From assembly GCA_902800435.1 (NCBI GenBank), contig CADCEQ010000001.1, positions 1 to 64,000 of the forward strand: a DNA stretch of 64,000 bases. Reading direction: 5' to 3'. Made by a program: the position numbers and the translations under genes. The notes beneath the pieces were generated by a model that searched no databases, had not been told where the DNA came from, and saw only the letters and a list, made by a program, of their open reading frames with translations. The stretch comes from an uncultured Prevotellaceae bacterium. Its GTDB lineage: Bacteria > Bacteroidota > Bacteroidia > Bacteroidales > Bacteroidaceae. This document shows, in pieces, positions 25,992 to 35,412 of this stretch (the stretch's first letter is position 1; each line of letters begins with the position of its first letter).

Positions 25992-26105
25992 ATTGTCATT
26001 CGCACTTTATAACTTACACTCCCTACACTTCTGACACCTAAGAAAGTTCAACAGGTGCAGGAAGTGCAGGGAGTGTAGGTTGTTTTCTGCGATTAGCAAT
26101 TATAG
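25992..26105. repeat. About 114-bp imperfect inverted-repeat element, copy 2
   Basis: Same layout as the element at 3756-3863: ATTGTCATTCGCAC, a CCCTACACTTCTGACACCT arm, a short centre, then AGGTGCAGGAAGTGCAGGGAG and GATTAGCAATTATAG. It lies between two converging genes, 9 bases from the SusD stop, so it may also stop transcription from both sides. Confidence 0.65.
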
Positions 26106-26114
26106 GGGAATGCC

Positions 26115-28037
26115 TTACATTCCTATCTTGCCTTTCCAGTTAAGGAACCAGTTACGCTGGTCGGTCAGCTTGGCAGCGATGGCAGCCATTGAGCCACGAT
26201 TGGCCTCGCCGAGGCGTGCGCCGATGATATTGGCCATGACCTGTCCGGGGTTAGGCTGACGCATGGCGTAACGCATGATGTCGTAATAGCGGGTTCCCTC
26301 GAAAGCAAACTCAAGAGCGCTCTCGTTGAGAATAAGGCTGTCGACGAAGGCCTGCTGCTTAGCAATGATTTCGGGACTGTCGATGAGGGGAATCTCATAT
26401 ACGGTAAACGTATCAGCCAATTCCTCATTATCAGGATCGGGAACGATATACTCATAGGGTACGGGGTCAGCCTCGGGCAACTGATAGAACTCGTTCAGCG
26501 GTGTCCAACCAGAGCCACGCGTATGGATACCCATCATGTTGTGGTTGTTCTGGCCGCCTCCGGCACGTCCGCGGTAGTCATCGATGGTGATGAGCTGATA
26601 GCGTACGGGGTTGAAGTCGAACTGGCTGAGGAAGACAGAGTCGGCCTTCGACTCGCTGTCGTAACGAGGGATGACTTCATTCTGAATGACGGTATTGGTG
26701 AGGCCCTCAGAGAGAATCTTGAAGGCCATGCGGGGATAGCCAGCCATGTTGAGAGCCTCGGCCATACGCAGATAAACCATCATACGACGGTAGATATGGA
26801 CGTTGGGGGTGGCTGTCTCACGACGGCCGCCATACTTGCTGATGTACTGAGTCTCGGTCATCTCCTGCGTATAGCGGTCGTGCTCAAAGTCTTCTGTCCA
26901 CGAGGCTGCCAGACGCAGGTCGCCCGTCATGTGCTTGGGCAGTTGCTGGTCAAGATAGAAAACGGCGCTACCCGTTTCGGGCACCATGCAGTAGACCTGT
27001 GCGCTTGAGATTTCGTCGGCACGCATGGAGGGCGAGATGCTGACCTTTCGCTCGTTGTCATCGTTTGAGCAGAAGAGGTTGGTAAGCTCGCTGAAGTTAC
27101 CCTCGGAGCGCATTTCGTCGCCTGCAATCATCGTTATCAGCTCGGCATTAGCATCTGTCGACTCTGCGATAGGATAGAGCGAACCTCTAAAGTCCTGATA
27201 GCTGGAAGACTCAAAAGAGAAGGAGAGGTTATCGCTGTTGGTAGAATACTCAGAGTTCATGCCATTGCGCTCGCTGATGTACTTGAAGTAGTTGAGCGCT
27301 GCCTGACGGTAGTCCTCCTTGTTGCCCGTAACCGTTGCACGCCAGAGATAGAGTTCGGCGCGAATGATGCTCAGCGGGAAGAACAGAAGCCTCGACGGCG
27401 TACTGCCGATGGTACCCAAGCCTGGGAACTCAATGTTGTAGCGCTCAGGGATGTTGGCGAGGTCATTGATGAAATAGGAGCATACAGCCTGAATATCGGC
27501 CTTCTGTCCCACCTCAGCAGCTTCGGCCTCCTCCTTCGAGAGCAACGGTTCGGTAACGAAGGGCACCTGTCCGTAGTTGATGACGAGCTGCAAGTATGTC
27601 CAGGCACGTATAGCCTTCACAGCGGCATACTCCTTCATGAAGATCATCTCGTTACGGTTGCTTCGGAGCGCCGTGTCGGCATGAGCAATGAAGTAATTGC
27701 AGTTGTTGATGACGGCATAATAGTCGCTGGGAACATTGTAGCGGTTGTCGTCGCTGACCTCAAAGTTGGCCAGCTGCCGCAGGTCGCTGTTGGCGGTGGG
27801 GGTCAGTGTGACCAGGTCGCCACGCACCTCGCCGAGAAGGACGGTGCGGTCGCCCAAAGCCTGCAGTTTCTTTAAGATACCTGTTACAGACCAAACCGAG
27901 TCGACTGCGTTATCCAGATGTTCCTTATCGGCATAGAGCACATCGTCGGACTCCTGCTTGAAGAACTCATCACAGGACGAGAGGACGCCCATGCCAAAGA
28001 TGATGCTGATGAAAATATATATTCGTTTCATATTCAT
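26115..28037 (-). CDS. SusD/RagB-like outer-membrane lipoprotein
   Basis: A 640-residue SusD-family protein, the lid that binds substrate over its SusC channel. Lipobox SSC with the acylated Cys at residue 22. The helical TPR part begins about residue 30 (LDNAVDSVWSVTGILKKL), with NNCNYFIAHADTAL and the conserved EYAAVKAIRAWTYLQLVINYGQVPFV. The C-terminal block is SALEFAFEGTRYYDIMRYAMRQ, the usual EF.FEG.R..D..R. It lies 8 bases after its SusC partner and is the last of seven tightly packed genes. The ligand is unknown: no glycosidase is in the operon. Confidence 0.9.
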   Translation of the reverse strand: MNMKRIYIFISIIFGMGVLSSCDEFFKQESDDVLYADKEHLDNAVDSVWSVTGILKKLQALGDRTVLLGEVRGDLVTLTPTANSDLRQLANFEVSDDNRYNVPSDYYAVINNCNYFIAHADTALRSNRNEMIFMKEYAAVKAIRAWTYLQLVINYGQVPFVTEPLLSKEEAEAAEVGQKADIQAVCSYFINDLANIPERYNIEFPGLGTIGSTPSRLLFFPLSIIRAELYLWRATVTGNKEDYRQAALNYFKYISERNGMNSEYSTNSDNLSFSFESSSYQDFRGSLYPIAESTDANAELITMIAGDEMRSEGNFSELTNLFCSNDDNERKVSISPSMRADEISSAQVYCMVPETGSAVFYLDQQLPKHMTGDLRLAASWTEDFEHDRYTQEMTETQYISKYGGRRETATPNVHIYRRMMVYLRMAEALNMAGYPRMAFKILSEGLTNTVIQNEVIPRYDSESKADSVFLSQFDFNPVRYQLITIDDYRGRAGGGQNNHNMMGIHTRGSGWTPLNEFYQLPEADPVPYEYIVPDPDNEELADTFTVYEIPLIDSPEIIAKQQAFVDSLILNESALEFAFEGTRYYDIMRYAMRQPNPGQVMANIIGARLGEANRGSMAAIAAKLTDQRNWFLNWKGKIGM

Positions 28038-28045
28038 ACGGAAAA

Positions 28046-31000
28046 TTAGAGGTTAATTTTTACGCCAGCTACAATCGAACGGCACTGTCCGAGACTGCCC
28101 AGGTCAATACCCTGTCCGATAACGTTGGAGGTCATTGAGAACTCGGGGTCGCTGCCCAGATACTTGGTGAAGGTGAGCAGGTTGTTACCCTGAATCCAGA
28201 ACTGGAAGCCCTGGATGTATTCAGAATTCACCGGCAGGTCATAACTCAGGGTGGCGGTCTTCAGGCGGAGATAGCTGCCATCCTCAATCCAGCGGTCGCT
28301 GAAGCGCGAGTTGCCCATGGGATCCTGGAAGGTGATGCGCGGAATCTCGGTCTGCTGTCCTTCAGCCTGCCAGCGGCGGTTCAGGGCCGTTGTCTGGTTC
28401 ATGAAGCGGCTGCCTCCCTCCAACTGCGAACGCATGTAGTTATACACGTCATTGCCCAGCGAGTAGTTGAAGCGCACGTCGAGCTTGAGGCGCTTCCAGA
28501 CGAGGGTTGTAAAGATGTTACCGTAGATGTCGGGGTTGGGGTCGCCGATGATGGTGCGGTCGGCCTCGGTAATCATGCCGTCGCCGTTGATGTCGGCAAA
28601 GTGAACGTCACCAGCCTCGAAGTAATTCTTATCGACACCGTTTTCGCCCAAGAAGTAAAGTCCGTCAGTGCCGGGCTTACCAGCAGCCTTTGCCTCCTCA
28701 GTCGTTGAGAAGACACCCAGCGTCTTGTAACCATAGAAGTTGTTGGCAGCCTGACCTACCTGCGTGCGAACGGTTGCACCGTAGATTTCATGGTCGACGA
28801 AGGAAGCACCATCAGGCAGTTCGGTAATCTTGTTCTTGTAATGGCCTGCGCTGGCGCCAATCTGCCACTGCCAGTCCTTAAGGGCAAGCACCTTGGCATT
28901 GAAGCTGACATCAAAGCCCTCATTCTCTAGCTTACCACTATTGGACCAGTTCTGGCTAAGTCCAGAGAGGAATCCGAGGGACTGACGGGTGAGCAGGTTA
29001 TTGGTCTTTGAGCGGAAGTAGTTGACACCAACGGTGAGGCGGTTGTCAATAAAGGCCGACTCAAGTCCGACGTTCAAGCGCTTGGTGGTCTCCCACTGTA
29101 CGCTGTTGTTACCGATACCGTCGAAAGCCAGACTGGATACCGACTGCAGGAACTGTGCTGCGCGGAAATAACTGCGCGAGGCGTAATAGTCGATGTCGTC
29201 GTTACCCGTCACGTCGAAACCGGCAGAGAGACGCAAGTAGTCGATACCTTTCACGCCGGCCATCCACGGCTCGTTGGAGATAACCCACGAAGCCTGGACA
29301 CCTGGGAAGATAGCCCAGGGAGCCTTGAGCAACTTGATATCGCCCGACTCGCTGCCAAAGCGCGATGAGCCATCGACGGTGAGGTTGGCCTGCAAGTAGT
29401 AACGGCTCAGGTAGTTGTACTCAGCCTGGAGATACCAGGAAAGTGAGTTCCAGTTCTCGCTGATACCGACAACGTCCTTGTTCAGAAGGCTACCGCTCAT
29501 GAACGGCGTCTTATCGCTACCGGTGTTGTAACCTACCTGAGAATTGCAGGTAAAGCTCTCCCAATTGATGCGGGCACCGGCGAAGGCGTGGATGAAGTGT
29601 GCGTTAAAGCGCTTGTTCCAGTCGATGCGGGTGTCGCTCTGCACGGAGTTCTGCTTCGATGCCAACGAACGGACCTCATTCTCGCGGAAGGCGCCCAACT
29701 TGGTGACATAGTAGTCGGGGGTACCATTGACGGGAATGTAGAACATCTCATTGGTGTTAACCAGATTGTAGCTGAAGTGCTCGCTCACAAAGAGGTGCGA
29801 GTTGATCTCGTACTTCGGTGTGATGGTGAGGTTCAGCATGGAGTTCTCGAAACGGTTCTTGGTCTCAGCCTCAGCATACTCGTTGATGGCAGCCGGGTTA
29901 CCCAACCTCCAGTTGTAATTGGTGTAGTTGGTCAGGGCCTCAGCGAGGTACGACTCCCTTTCAAGGTCATAGTGGCTGTCAGAGAACCGGCCCTTTCCTG
30001 CCTCGTCGTGACCATAGCTGTAAGGGCTCATAAACGGGCTCTTGACGTAAGCAAGGAATGCCGGCGACGTCGGAGTACCCTCATCGTAGCCTTCAGGGGC
30101 TCCGTCGTTACGGAGGTCACGGGTCTGGTTGGCAAACGAGACGTCGAAGCGCACACCCAAGTCACGCATAAGCGAGATGTCGGTATTGAAGCGCACATTC
30201 AGGCGGTCCATATCGTTGTACTTCAGGGTGCTCTGTGCCGAAGTATAGCCCACAGACAGGTTGTAGTTGGCCACAGCGTCACCACCCTCTACGTTGATGC
30301 CGTAGTTCTGCGTCATGGCCGTATGATAGACGTAATCTGACCAATCGGTGTTCTGGTGATACTGGTCGTAATAGTAGTAGTCCTTGTCCTCGATGAGGAA
30401 CTTGAACTTGCGGTTAGTCGTATTGGTAGTCTTCAGCATTTCCGAAGCATAGCTGCGGTACTGACCGGCGTCCATGACCGAGATAAGCTTCGGTTCAAGG
30501 ACGACACCTGCCGAGACATTGGCCGTGATACGGGTGGCCATCGACTTGTTACGGCGTGTCTGAACCAGAATAACGCCATTCGAGCCTTTGGAGCCATAGA
30601 GGGCGGTACCGTTACGCATGACCGTCACCTTCTCAATGTCGGCGGGATTCAGGTTCGACAGAATGTCGTTGTAGAATCCGTCATGGAGCAGGGTGCGTGA
30701 GTACTGCTGGTCGACGATAACACCGTCGATGACAATCAGAGGCTGTGCGTTGACGTTGAGCGAGTTAAGGCCCTCAATGAACAGGGTGCTACCAACGCCC
30801 GGCGTTCCGTTGCGCGTGATGGCACGCACCTGACCGCCCAACTGCTTCTGCACCTCATCCTTGATATTGATGGCATTGGTGTACTTGAAGTCGGTAGCCA
30901 CATAGTCTGACAGTACGTTAGTCTGGGTACCGTATTCCGGCGTAAAGGACGAGGGGTAAAGCTTTACCTCGCGCTGCTGCTCGCCCTTGACCACACCCAC

Positions 31001-31324
31001 ACGCACAGGATTGTGGTCGGGAGTGGTGATATAGAGAGCACTTGAGAATACGGGGATGCTCAGCTCGTAGGTACCGTCGTCATCGGTCAGCACGCTGTAG
31101 CCGTCAAAATCGGCGGCACGGACGATGGCACCGGCGATGGGCTGCTTGGTGGCACCGTCGATGACAAGACCCTTGACGGCTCGTGTCTCATACTTCTTTA
31201 CGTTCACGGTGCGCTTGGGCTTCAGGAAATCAAAGTCCTCATCGTCTCCTTCTTCGTCCTGTGCAAACACAGCCAAAGGGAAAGCTACCAGCAGCGAAAA
31301 TCCAAATAAGATATATCGTTTCAT
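28046..31324 (-). CDS. SusC-like TonB-dependent outer-membrane receptor
   Basis: A 1092-residue receptor. Signal peptide residues 1-22, then an acidic stretch (DEEGDDEDFDF), a carboxypeptidase-regulatory-like domain (about 50-125), a plug (about 138-262) with LIVIDGVIV, NPADIEKVTVMRNGTALYGSKGSNGVI, and a 22-strand barrel ending SDRWIEDGSYLRLKTATLSYDLP. The usual DVVV TonB box is replaced by a less typical sequence. The barrel-plug order and the SusD 8 bases downstream make the call firm. Cargo is unknown; the two FAS1 lipoproteins just upstream probably join this complex. Confidence 0.92.
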   Translation of the reverse strand: MKRYILFGFSLLVAFPLAVFAQDEEGDDEDFDFLKPKRTVNVKKYETRAVKGLVIDGATKQPIAGAIVRAADFDGYSVLTDDDGTYELSIPVFSSALYITTPDHNPVRVGVVKGEQQREVKLYPSSFTPEYGTQTNVLSDYVATDFKYTNAINIKDEVQKQLGGQVRAITRNGTPGVGSTLFIEGLNSLNVNAQPLIVIDGVIVDQQYSRTLLHDGFYNDILSNLNPADIEKVTVMRNGTALYGSKGSNGVILVQTRRNKSMATRITANVSAGVVLEPKLISVMDAGQYRSYASEMLKTTNTTNRKFKFLIEDKDYYYYDQYHQNTDWSDYVYHTAMTQNYGINVEGGDAVANYNLSVGYTSAQSTLKYNDMDRLNVRFNTDISLMRDLGVRFDVSFANQTRDLRNDGAPEGYDEGTPTSPAFLAYVKSPFMSPYSYGHDEAGKGRFSDSHYDLERESYLAEALTNYTNYNWRLGNPAAINEYAEAETKNRFENSMLNLTITPKYEINSHLFVSEHFSYNLVNTNEMFYIPVNGTPDYYVTKLGAFRENEVRSLASKQNSVQSDTRIDWNKRFNAHFIHAFAGARINWESFTCNSQVGYNTGSDKTPFMSGSLLNKDVVGISENWNSLSWYLQAEYNYLSRYYLQANLTVDGSSRFGSESGDIKLLKAPWAIFPGVQASWVISNEPWMAGVKGIDYLRLSAGFDVTGNDDIDYYASRSYFRAAQFLQSVSSLAFDGIGNNSVQWETTKRLNVGLESAFIDNRLTVGVNYFRSKTNNLLTRQSLGFLSGLSQNWSNSGKLENEGFDVSFNAKVLALKDWQWQIGASAGHYKNKITELPDGASFVDHEIYGATVRTQVGQAANNFYGYKTLGVFSTTEEAKAAGKPGTDGLYFLGENGVDKNYFEAGDVHFADINGDGMITEADRTIIGDPNPDIYGNIFTTLVWKRLKLDVRFNYSLGNDVYNYMRSQLEGGSRFMNQTTALNRRWQAEGQQTEIPRITFQDPMGNSRFSDRWIEDGSYLRLKTATLSYDLPVNSEYIQGFQFWIQGNNLLTFTKYLGSDPEFSMTSNVIGQGIDLGSLGQCRSIVAGVKINL

Positions 31325-31354
31325 AAATCCTTCTTTATTTAGTCATGTGAAACA

Positions 31355-33208
31355 TTAACGTTGCATATACCACACCTTAAACGGTCTGTCCTCATAGGCA
31401 CCGTGAGGAGCCATCACGACACCCGGCCGTCCAGCGTAGGGCACGCCTTCCGGCAGTTCATCGACAAGCTGAAGCGTGCCGTGGGGTACGAGCAGCACAC
31501 AGTCTATGCGCATGGTTCGCGTATAGGTGTTGTTACGCAGCTGTGAGTTAGACACACGGGTTTCCACCTTAAGTGTCACCTGCAAATTCTCGTCGCTAAT
31601 ACCGTAGGTACAGACATCGAACTTATAGTCCTCGGCTAACAAAAGGTAGTCAACGGCATCGGGCGTGGTCTTGAAGTCCTTGGCCTTGCCGTCTTCACCC
31701 AGGATGGGGCTATCGCCCTTACCGGGAACACTGAGGGTACAACGCATGATGGTCGGCACGCGTACCTCGGCAACTGCATTACTGTCGCTTGCCAATGCCG
31801 GAGCTGTTACCAGATAAATGTCGTAACCGATGTTGGACAAGACATCCGACAGGGTGAACGTCACCGAGTGGTTGAGCGTTCCGATATTAGGCTGGAACTC
31901 TACAAAGCGGTTGTCCCACACCTTGCCGTAGAACCTGTTGTTAGCTTCTACTTGACGGGTAAACGGTGTGACCGTGTTGACAGAGTCGCCTCGACTGTCA
32001 ACCGTCTTACTAACCTCCTTGACAGCTCTTCCTTCTGCCTCATAAATCTTGAACCTGTTGAAGGTCATCAGCTTGTCAATGTTCCACTGGGAAGCTTTAT
32101 ACACCTCGCCATTGCTGCACTTGACAATGTCGGACTCATTCTGACTGAGTACGCCGTAGGGCTGAGTCTTGGGTTTGTAGTACTGGTAGTATTCAAACGG
32201 GGCACCCCAATTCATCTTACGAAGAGCATAGTTCCTGACGCAACTCTCTGACATGGCAGAATCCTGCAGGTTCTTCTCCGGATTGAAGGTGCGGCTGAAC
32301 GTTGTACCATTCACAATGGCCAGACGCGTCTGAGTGTAGACCATCGAGTCGCGGCGAGTCACACCTTCAGGATAATTGAAATACTGTTCGTACTCCTCGA
32401 CCAGAGGTCTCCAGACATCGTTGGTAGGTGCAATCATCATATAGGTACTGTCTTCCAGGTTCAGCTGGCCCAGATAACCGAACAAGTCGTTGCGCTGCAT
32501 GAACACTGAGTCGAGGTACTGCGTCCTACCGTCGACGATACTACCTGGCACGCTTCGCTCCGGCAGGAACTCGCGGTAGTAGAACTTCGAATTGTAAAGG
32601 AAACTGCGCAGACTGTCGAGCTCAGGATCCTTGGCGACATACTCAAACACATTGGAGAGGAACTTGACCTTATCCTTCAGCGTATAGAGCACGCCGTTGC
32701 CGTAAAGTTGGTTCTTGGTGAGCATCTGAACACCGTCGATGTCGTTGGTGCTCAGCACGGCATATTTGCCGTTCATCAGCAAGATGGAGTCACGGCTCTC
32801 GGAGGAAACAGAATAGTTGTAAAGGGCAACGTGATTCTGGATGAACTCCTTGATCACAGTATTGTCTTCCTCTATCACGTTGGCACCCTTCTGGGCCTTG
32901 TACTCAGCGATGAGGGCATCAGCCTCCGCCTTACTGAAACTGCTGTTGGTAGGAGCAAAGACCGTGAACACCTGACTGCCGTCGAGCGACTTTGAGAAGT
33001 CGCAGGCTTCGACGACGCTGGCAAAGTTGCTCAGGTCTGGATTGCTCTTGATGGCCTGCCACAATGAGCCCTCATGGACGCTACCGCTACCCTGGCTGTC
33101 ATAATGCTCATCCCAAGTATCGGTGCAGGCTGTAAGGGCAACGGCAACACCGCAGCACAGCAGACCTCTGCTTATTACATTATATATCTTGTTAATCATA
33201 ACTTTCAA
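31355..33208 (-). CDS. Fasciclin (FAS1) domain lipoprotein
   Basis: A 617-residue outer-membrane lipoprotein (acylated Cys28 in ALTAC, then TD). FAS1 features: SLWQAIKSNPDLSNFASVVEACDF...VFTVFAPTNSSFSKAEADALI (about 45-105) and a second copy YFLP-type SLRSFLYNSKFYYREF...YMMIAPTNDVW (about 200-270). The remainder is beta-rich with Ig-like strands. FAS1 domains are known in adhesion and matrix binding. It lies 30 bases upstream of the SusC start and 22 bases after another FAS1 gene. It may be a surface glycan- or protein-binding subunit of the SusCD complex, in the place where SusE/SusF proteins stand in other loci. Confidence 0.75.
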   Translation of the reverse strand: MKVMINKIYNVISRGLLCCGVAVALTACTDTWDEHYDSQGSGSVHEGSLWQAIKSNPDLSNFASVVEACDFSKSLDGSQVFTVFAPTNSSFSKAEADALIAEYKAQKGANVIEEDNTVIKEFIQNHVALYNYSVSSESRDSILLMNGKYAVLSTNDIDGVQMLTKNQLYGNGVLYTLKDKVKFLSNVFEYVAKDPELDSLRSFLYNSKFYYREFLPERSVPGSIVDGRTQYLDSVFMQRNDLFGYLGQLNLEDSTYMMIAPTNDVWRPLVEEYEQYFNYPEGVTRRDSMVYTQTRLAIVNGTTFSRTFNPEKNLQDSAMSESCVRNYALRKMNWGAPFEYYQYYKPKTQPYGVLSQNESDIVKCSNGEVYKASQWNIDKLMTFNRFKIYEAEGRAVKEVSKTVDSRGDSVNTVTPFTRQVEANNRFYGKVWDNRFVEFQPNIGTLNHSVTFTLSDVLSNIGYDIYLVTAPALASDSNAVAEVRVPTIMRCTLSVPGKGDSPILGEDGKAKDFKTTPDAVDYLLLAEDYKFDVCTYGISDENLQVTLKVETRVSNSQLRNNTYTRTMRIDCVLLVPHGTLQLVDELPEGVPYAGRPGVVMAPHGAYEDRPFKVWYMQR

Positions 33209-33230
33209 TTTTCAGTTTACTATTTACTAT

Positions 33231-35396
33231 TTACAGGTCGTCTTCCATTTCTCCGTCTCCATCGACGCCATAGACGCTCTTAGGACACATCTCGAAGAAG
33301 TCGAGCATGAACTCATTATCGTTACCCTGTTTACCATCGGAAGCCACGCGGAACCGCAGGTAGTGGTCCTTGTTGGCATCTATATAGGTCTGGCAGAGTA
33401 TACGACGCATCATGTGAGAGATTCCCCACGAATAGTTCTTCTGCGTACCATTGTTACCAATGTTATAGCAGGAGCGCGGACCACGGTAGGCTCCGAGGTT
33501 CTTCAGCAGTTTCTGTTCCTCGGCCAGATCCTCCTTGCTCGTCTGCTTATATTCAGAGAGCTGCGGGTCTTCGGTGAAACGGTCGCCGAGATACATCTCG
33601 CTGGTCAGAATCTGAGTCATATCCAATGGGATGCCCTGAGGCACGCCGTCGAAGTACACCTGCATCACACCACGGGTCTCCAGCGGAGCGAAGCCTAAGC
33701 GCAGCTGCCACTCACCACTGTAGGGCACGGGCGGGATACGGAACGTGAAGTCATAGTCGCCGAAGAGGTTCCACTCATCACCTTGCCACGACCAGAACTC
33801 CCAGTGCGGGCGGCGGTAGACGAACGTACAGTTAATGTTAAAGTCAACGCCATCCAAGTAGCCTAACGGGAAATAATAGTTCTTACCGTTCTTAGGCTCT
33901 GGAGAGTCGTCGGCAGGAGCATTGTTACCATCGTCGGCACGGTAGTTACCCTTCAGACGCATGTCGTTGGTCATCAGTTCAGGGAACACCGTCGAGAAGT
34001 CCATACGGATACGCATGTTCTGGACGATGTCGCGAACTTCCTTGCTGAACACGACCAGATCGTCGACGTAGAAATAGTGACCGTTCAGTCCGTCGTGTGT
34101 GGGCTTTGTCTCCACAGTCTTGTCAATATATGCGCCACGGCAGTTGTATGTCGGGGCCTCATAACGGCGGTTGACGAAGTGTCCAAGTTTCTTGTCGCCG
34201 TCAATGCCGATGCAGTCATCTTTCGTGTCCTCACGCTTCTTATCGCTCAACTGCTCAATCTTCAGCATCTTGTGAGGCAGCAAGGTCTCATACCAGTCAA
34301 CAGGGTTCAGCCATCTCGACTCGAAACCAAAAGCCTCCTTCATCTCAGGGACAATCAAAGCAGTCAAGTCTGCCGTACCAGGCACATAACGGGTCATAAT
34401 ATGGTACTGAACGAAACGCTTCAGCGGGTTGACGCTGTCTGTCAGGTTCTCAAACTTATGTCCTTCGGCAGATACATCTTCAGGATAGACCGGGTCGTAA
34501 ATCTGGCAGGCCAGGTCATAAAGGGCGCGCAGCACGCCGCCATCGGTAGGAATACCGTATTCTTGGAACTTGGCCTCATAGACTGAATCAGGCTCAACAA
34601 AGGCGGTAAAGCCGTACTTCTTGGTATCAGGCACCCACGCCACCTCGTTTCTGATGTGTGACTTGTAGCGATACAGATTGTAGTTGCGCTTGTTATAGGT
34701 CGGGTCGTCAACTAGCAGAATCTGATCTCTGACATTGGTGGCAACCAATGCCTGATAGAAATAACTGATCTTCTTGTTGTCGCGCAAGATGTCGGCAATA
34801 TAGCTGTTCGACTTCTCAATAACCATGTCAATGGGCTGTACAATACCATTCTCGACGGAGTCGTTCTGGTGAACTTCGGTGCCGTCGGCGAGCGTTTTCT
34901 CAAAATAGATATGGGCAGTACCTTCCAGATAGACGACGGCGTTGCTGTCGTTGTCAACGCCCTGTGAGGTAGCCAGATAACGACCAAGCAGGTTGGCAGT
35001 CGGCAGACGGTCCTGAGTCATCTCGAAAGTAGAATACATGTTGGCCACCAAGTGCGTGCGGGCGATGGTGTCACAGTCTGCGTCCGACAGTTGGGAAAGA
35101 CTCGAGAGGCCGCGTTCCTTTAGGTAGTTCTGCACTGCCTCGTTGGAAGGCAGGAAGCATGTGTACTGTCCGTAGGTGGCGAGCAAGTCCATCAGTTTGG
35201 CCCGCTCGCAAATAGTCTTGAAATCACTGTACTCAGCACGGTTGTTCAGGTAGTCGCTCAGCATCTCGCCCGTAAATGTGTAGTAATTCTCCGCATCGGG
35301 CTCGTCAGAGCAACTGGCCATCGGCGCCACAAGGGCAAAGCCGGCCAGAGCCATCAGCGCTACTCGTATATTCTTCTTGATATTCATAATCTTCAC
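33231..35396 (-). CDS. Fasciclin (FAS1) domain lipoprotein with C-terminal beta domain
   Basis: A 721-residue lipoprotein (Cys29 in MASCSDEPD). The first FAS1 domain runs from about 40 to 185 (YSDFKTICERAKLMDLLATYGQYTCFLPSNEAVQNYL...HLVANMYST); a second, more divergent copy may cover about 195-340 (SYIADILRDNKKISYFYQALVATN). From about 430 there is a beta-rich region with HYFYVDDLVVF and WQLRLGFAPLETRGVMQVYFDGVPQGIPLD, resembling a jelly roll. It follows the SusD gene at 35413 by 16 bases. Function unknown, probably surface binding. Confidence 0.75.
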   Translation of the reverse strand: MKIMNIKKNIRVALMALAGFALVAPMASCSDEPDAENYYTFTGEMLSDYLNNRAEYSDFKTICERAKLMDLLATYGQYTCFLPSNEAVQNYLKERGLSSLSQLSDADCDTIARTHLVANMYSTFEMTQDRLPTANLLGRYLATSQGVDNDSNAVVYLEGTAHIYFEKTLADGTEVHQNDSVENGIVQPIDMVIEKSNSYIADILRDNKKISYFYQALVATNVRDQILLVDDPTYNKRNYNLYRYKSHIRNEVAWVPDTKKYGFTAFVEPDSVYEAKFQEYGIPTDGGVLRALYDLACQIYDPVYPEDVSAEGHKFENLTDSVNPLKRFVQYHIMTRYVPGTADLTALIVPEMKEAFGFESRWLNPVDWYETLLPHKMLKIEQLSDKKREDTKDDCIGIDGDKKLGHFVNRRYEAPTYNCRGAYIDKTVETKPTHDGLNGHYFYVDDLVVFSKEVRDIVQNMRIRMDFSTVFPELMTNDMRLKGNYRADDGNNAPADDSPEPKNGKNYYFPLGYLDGVDFNINCTFVYRRPHWEFWSWQGDEWNLFGDYDFTFRIPPVPYSGEWQLRLGFAPLETRGVMQVYFDGVPQGIPLDMTQILTSEMYLGDRFTEDPQLSEYKQTSKEDLAEEQKLLKNLGAYRGPRSCYNIGNNGTQKNYSWGISHMMRRILCQTYIDANKDHYLRFRVASDGKQGNDNEFMLDFFEMCPKSVYGVDGDGEMEDDL

Positions 35397-35412
35397 TGTT
35401 CAAGTTTCGTTG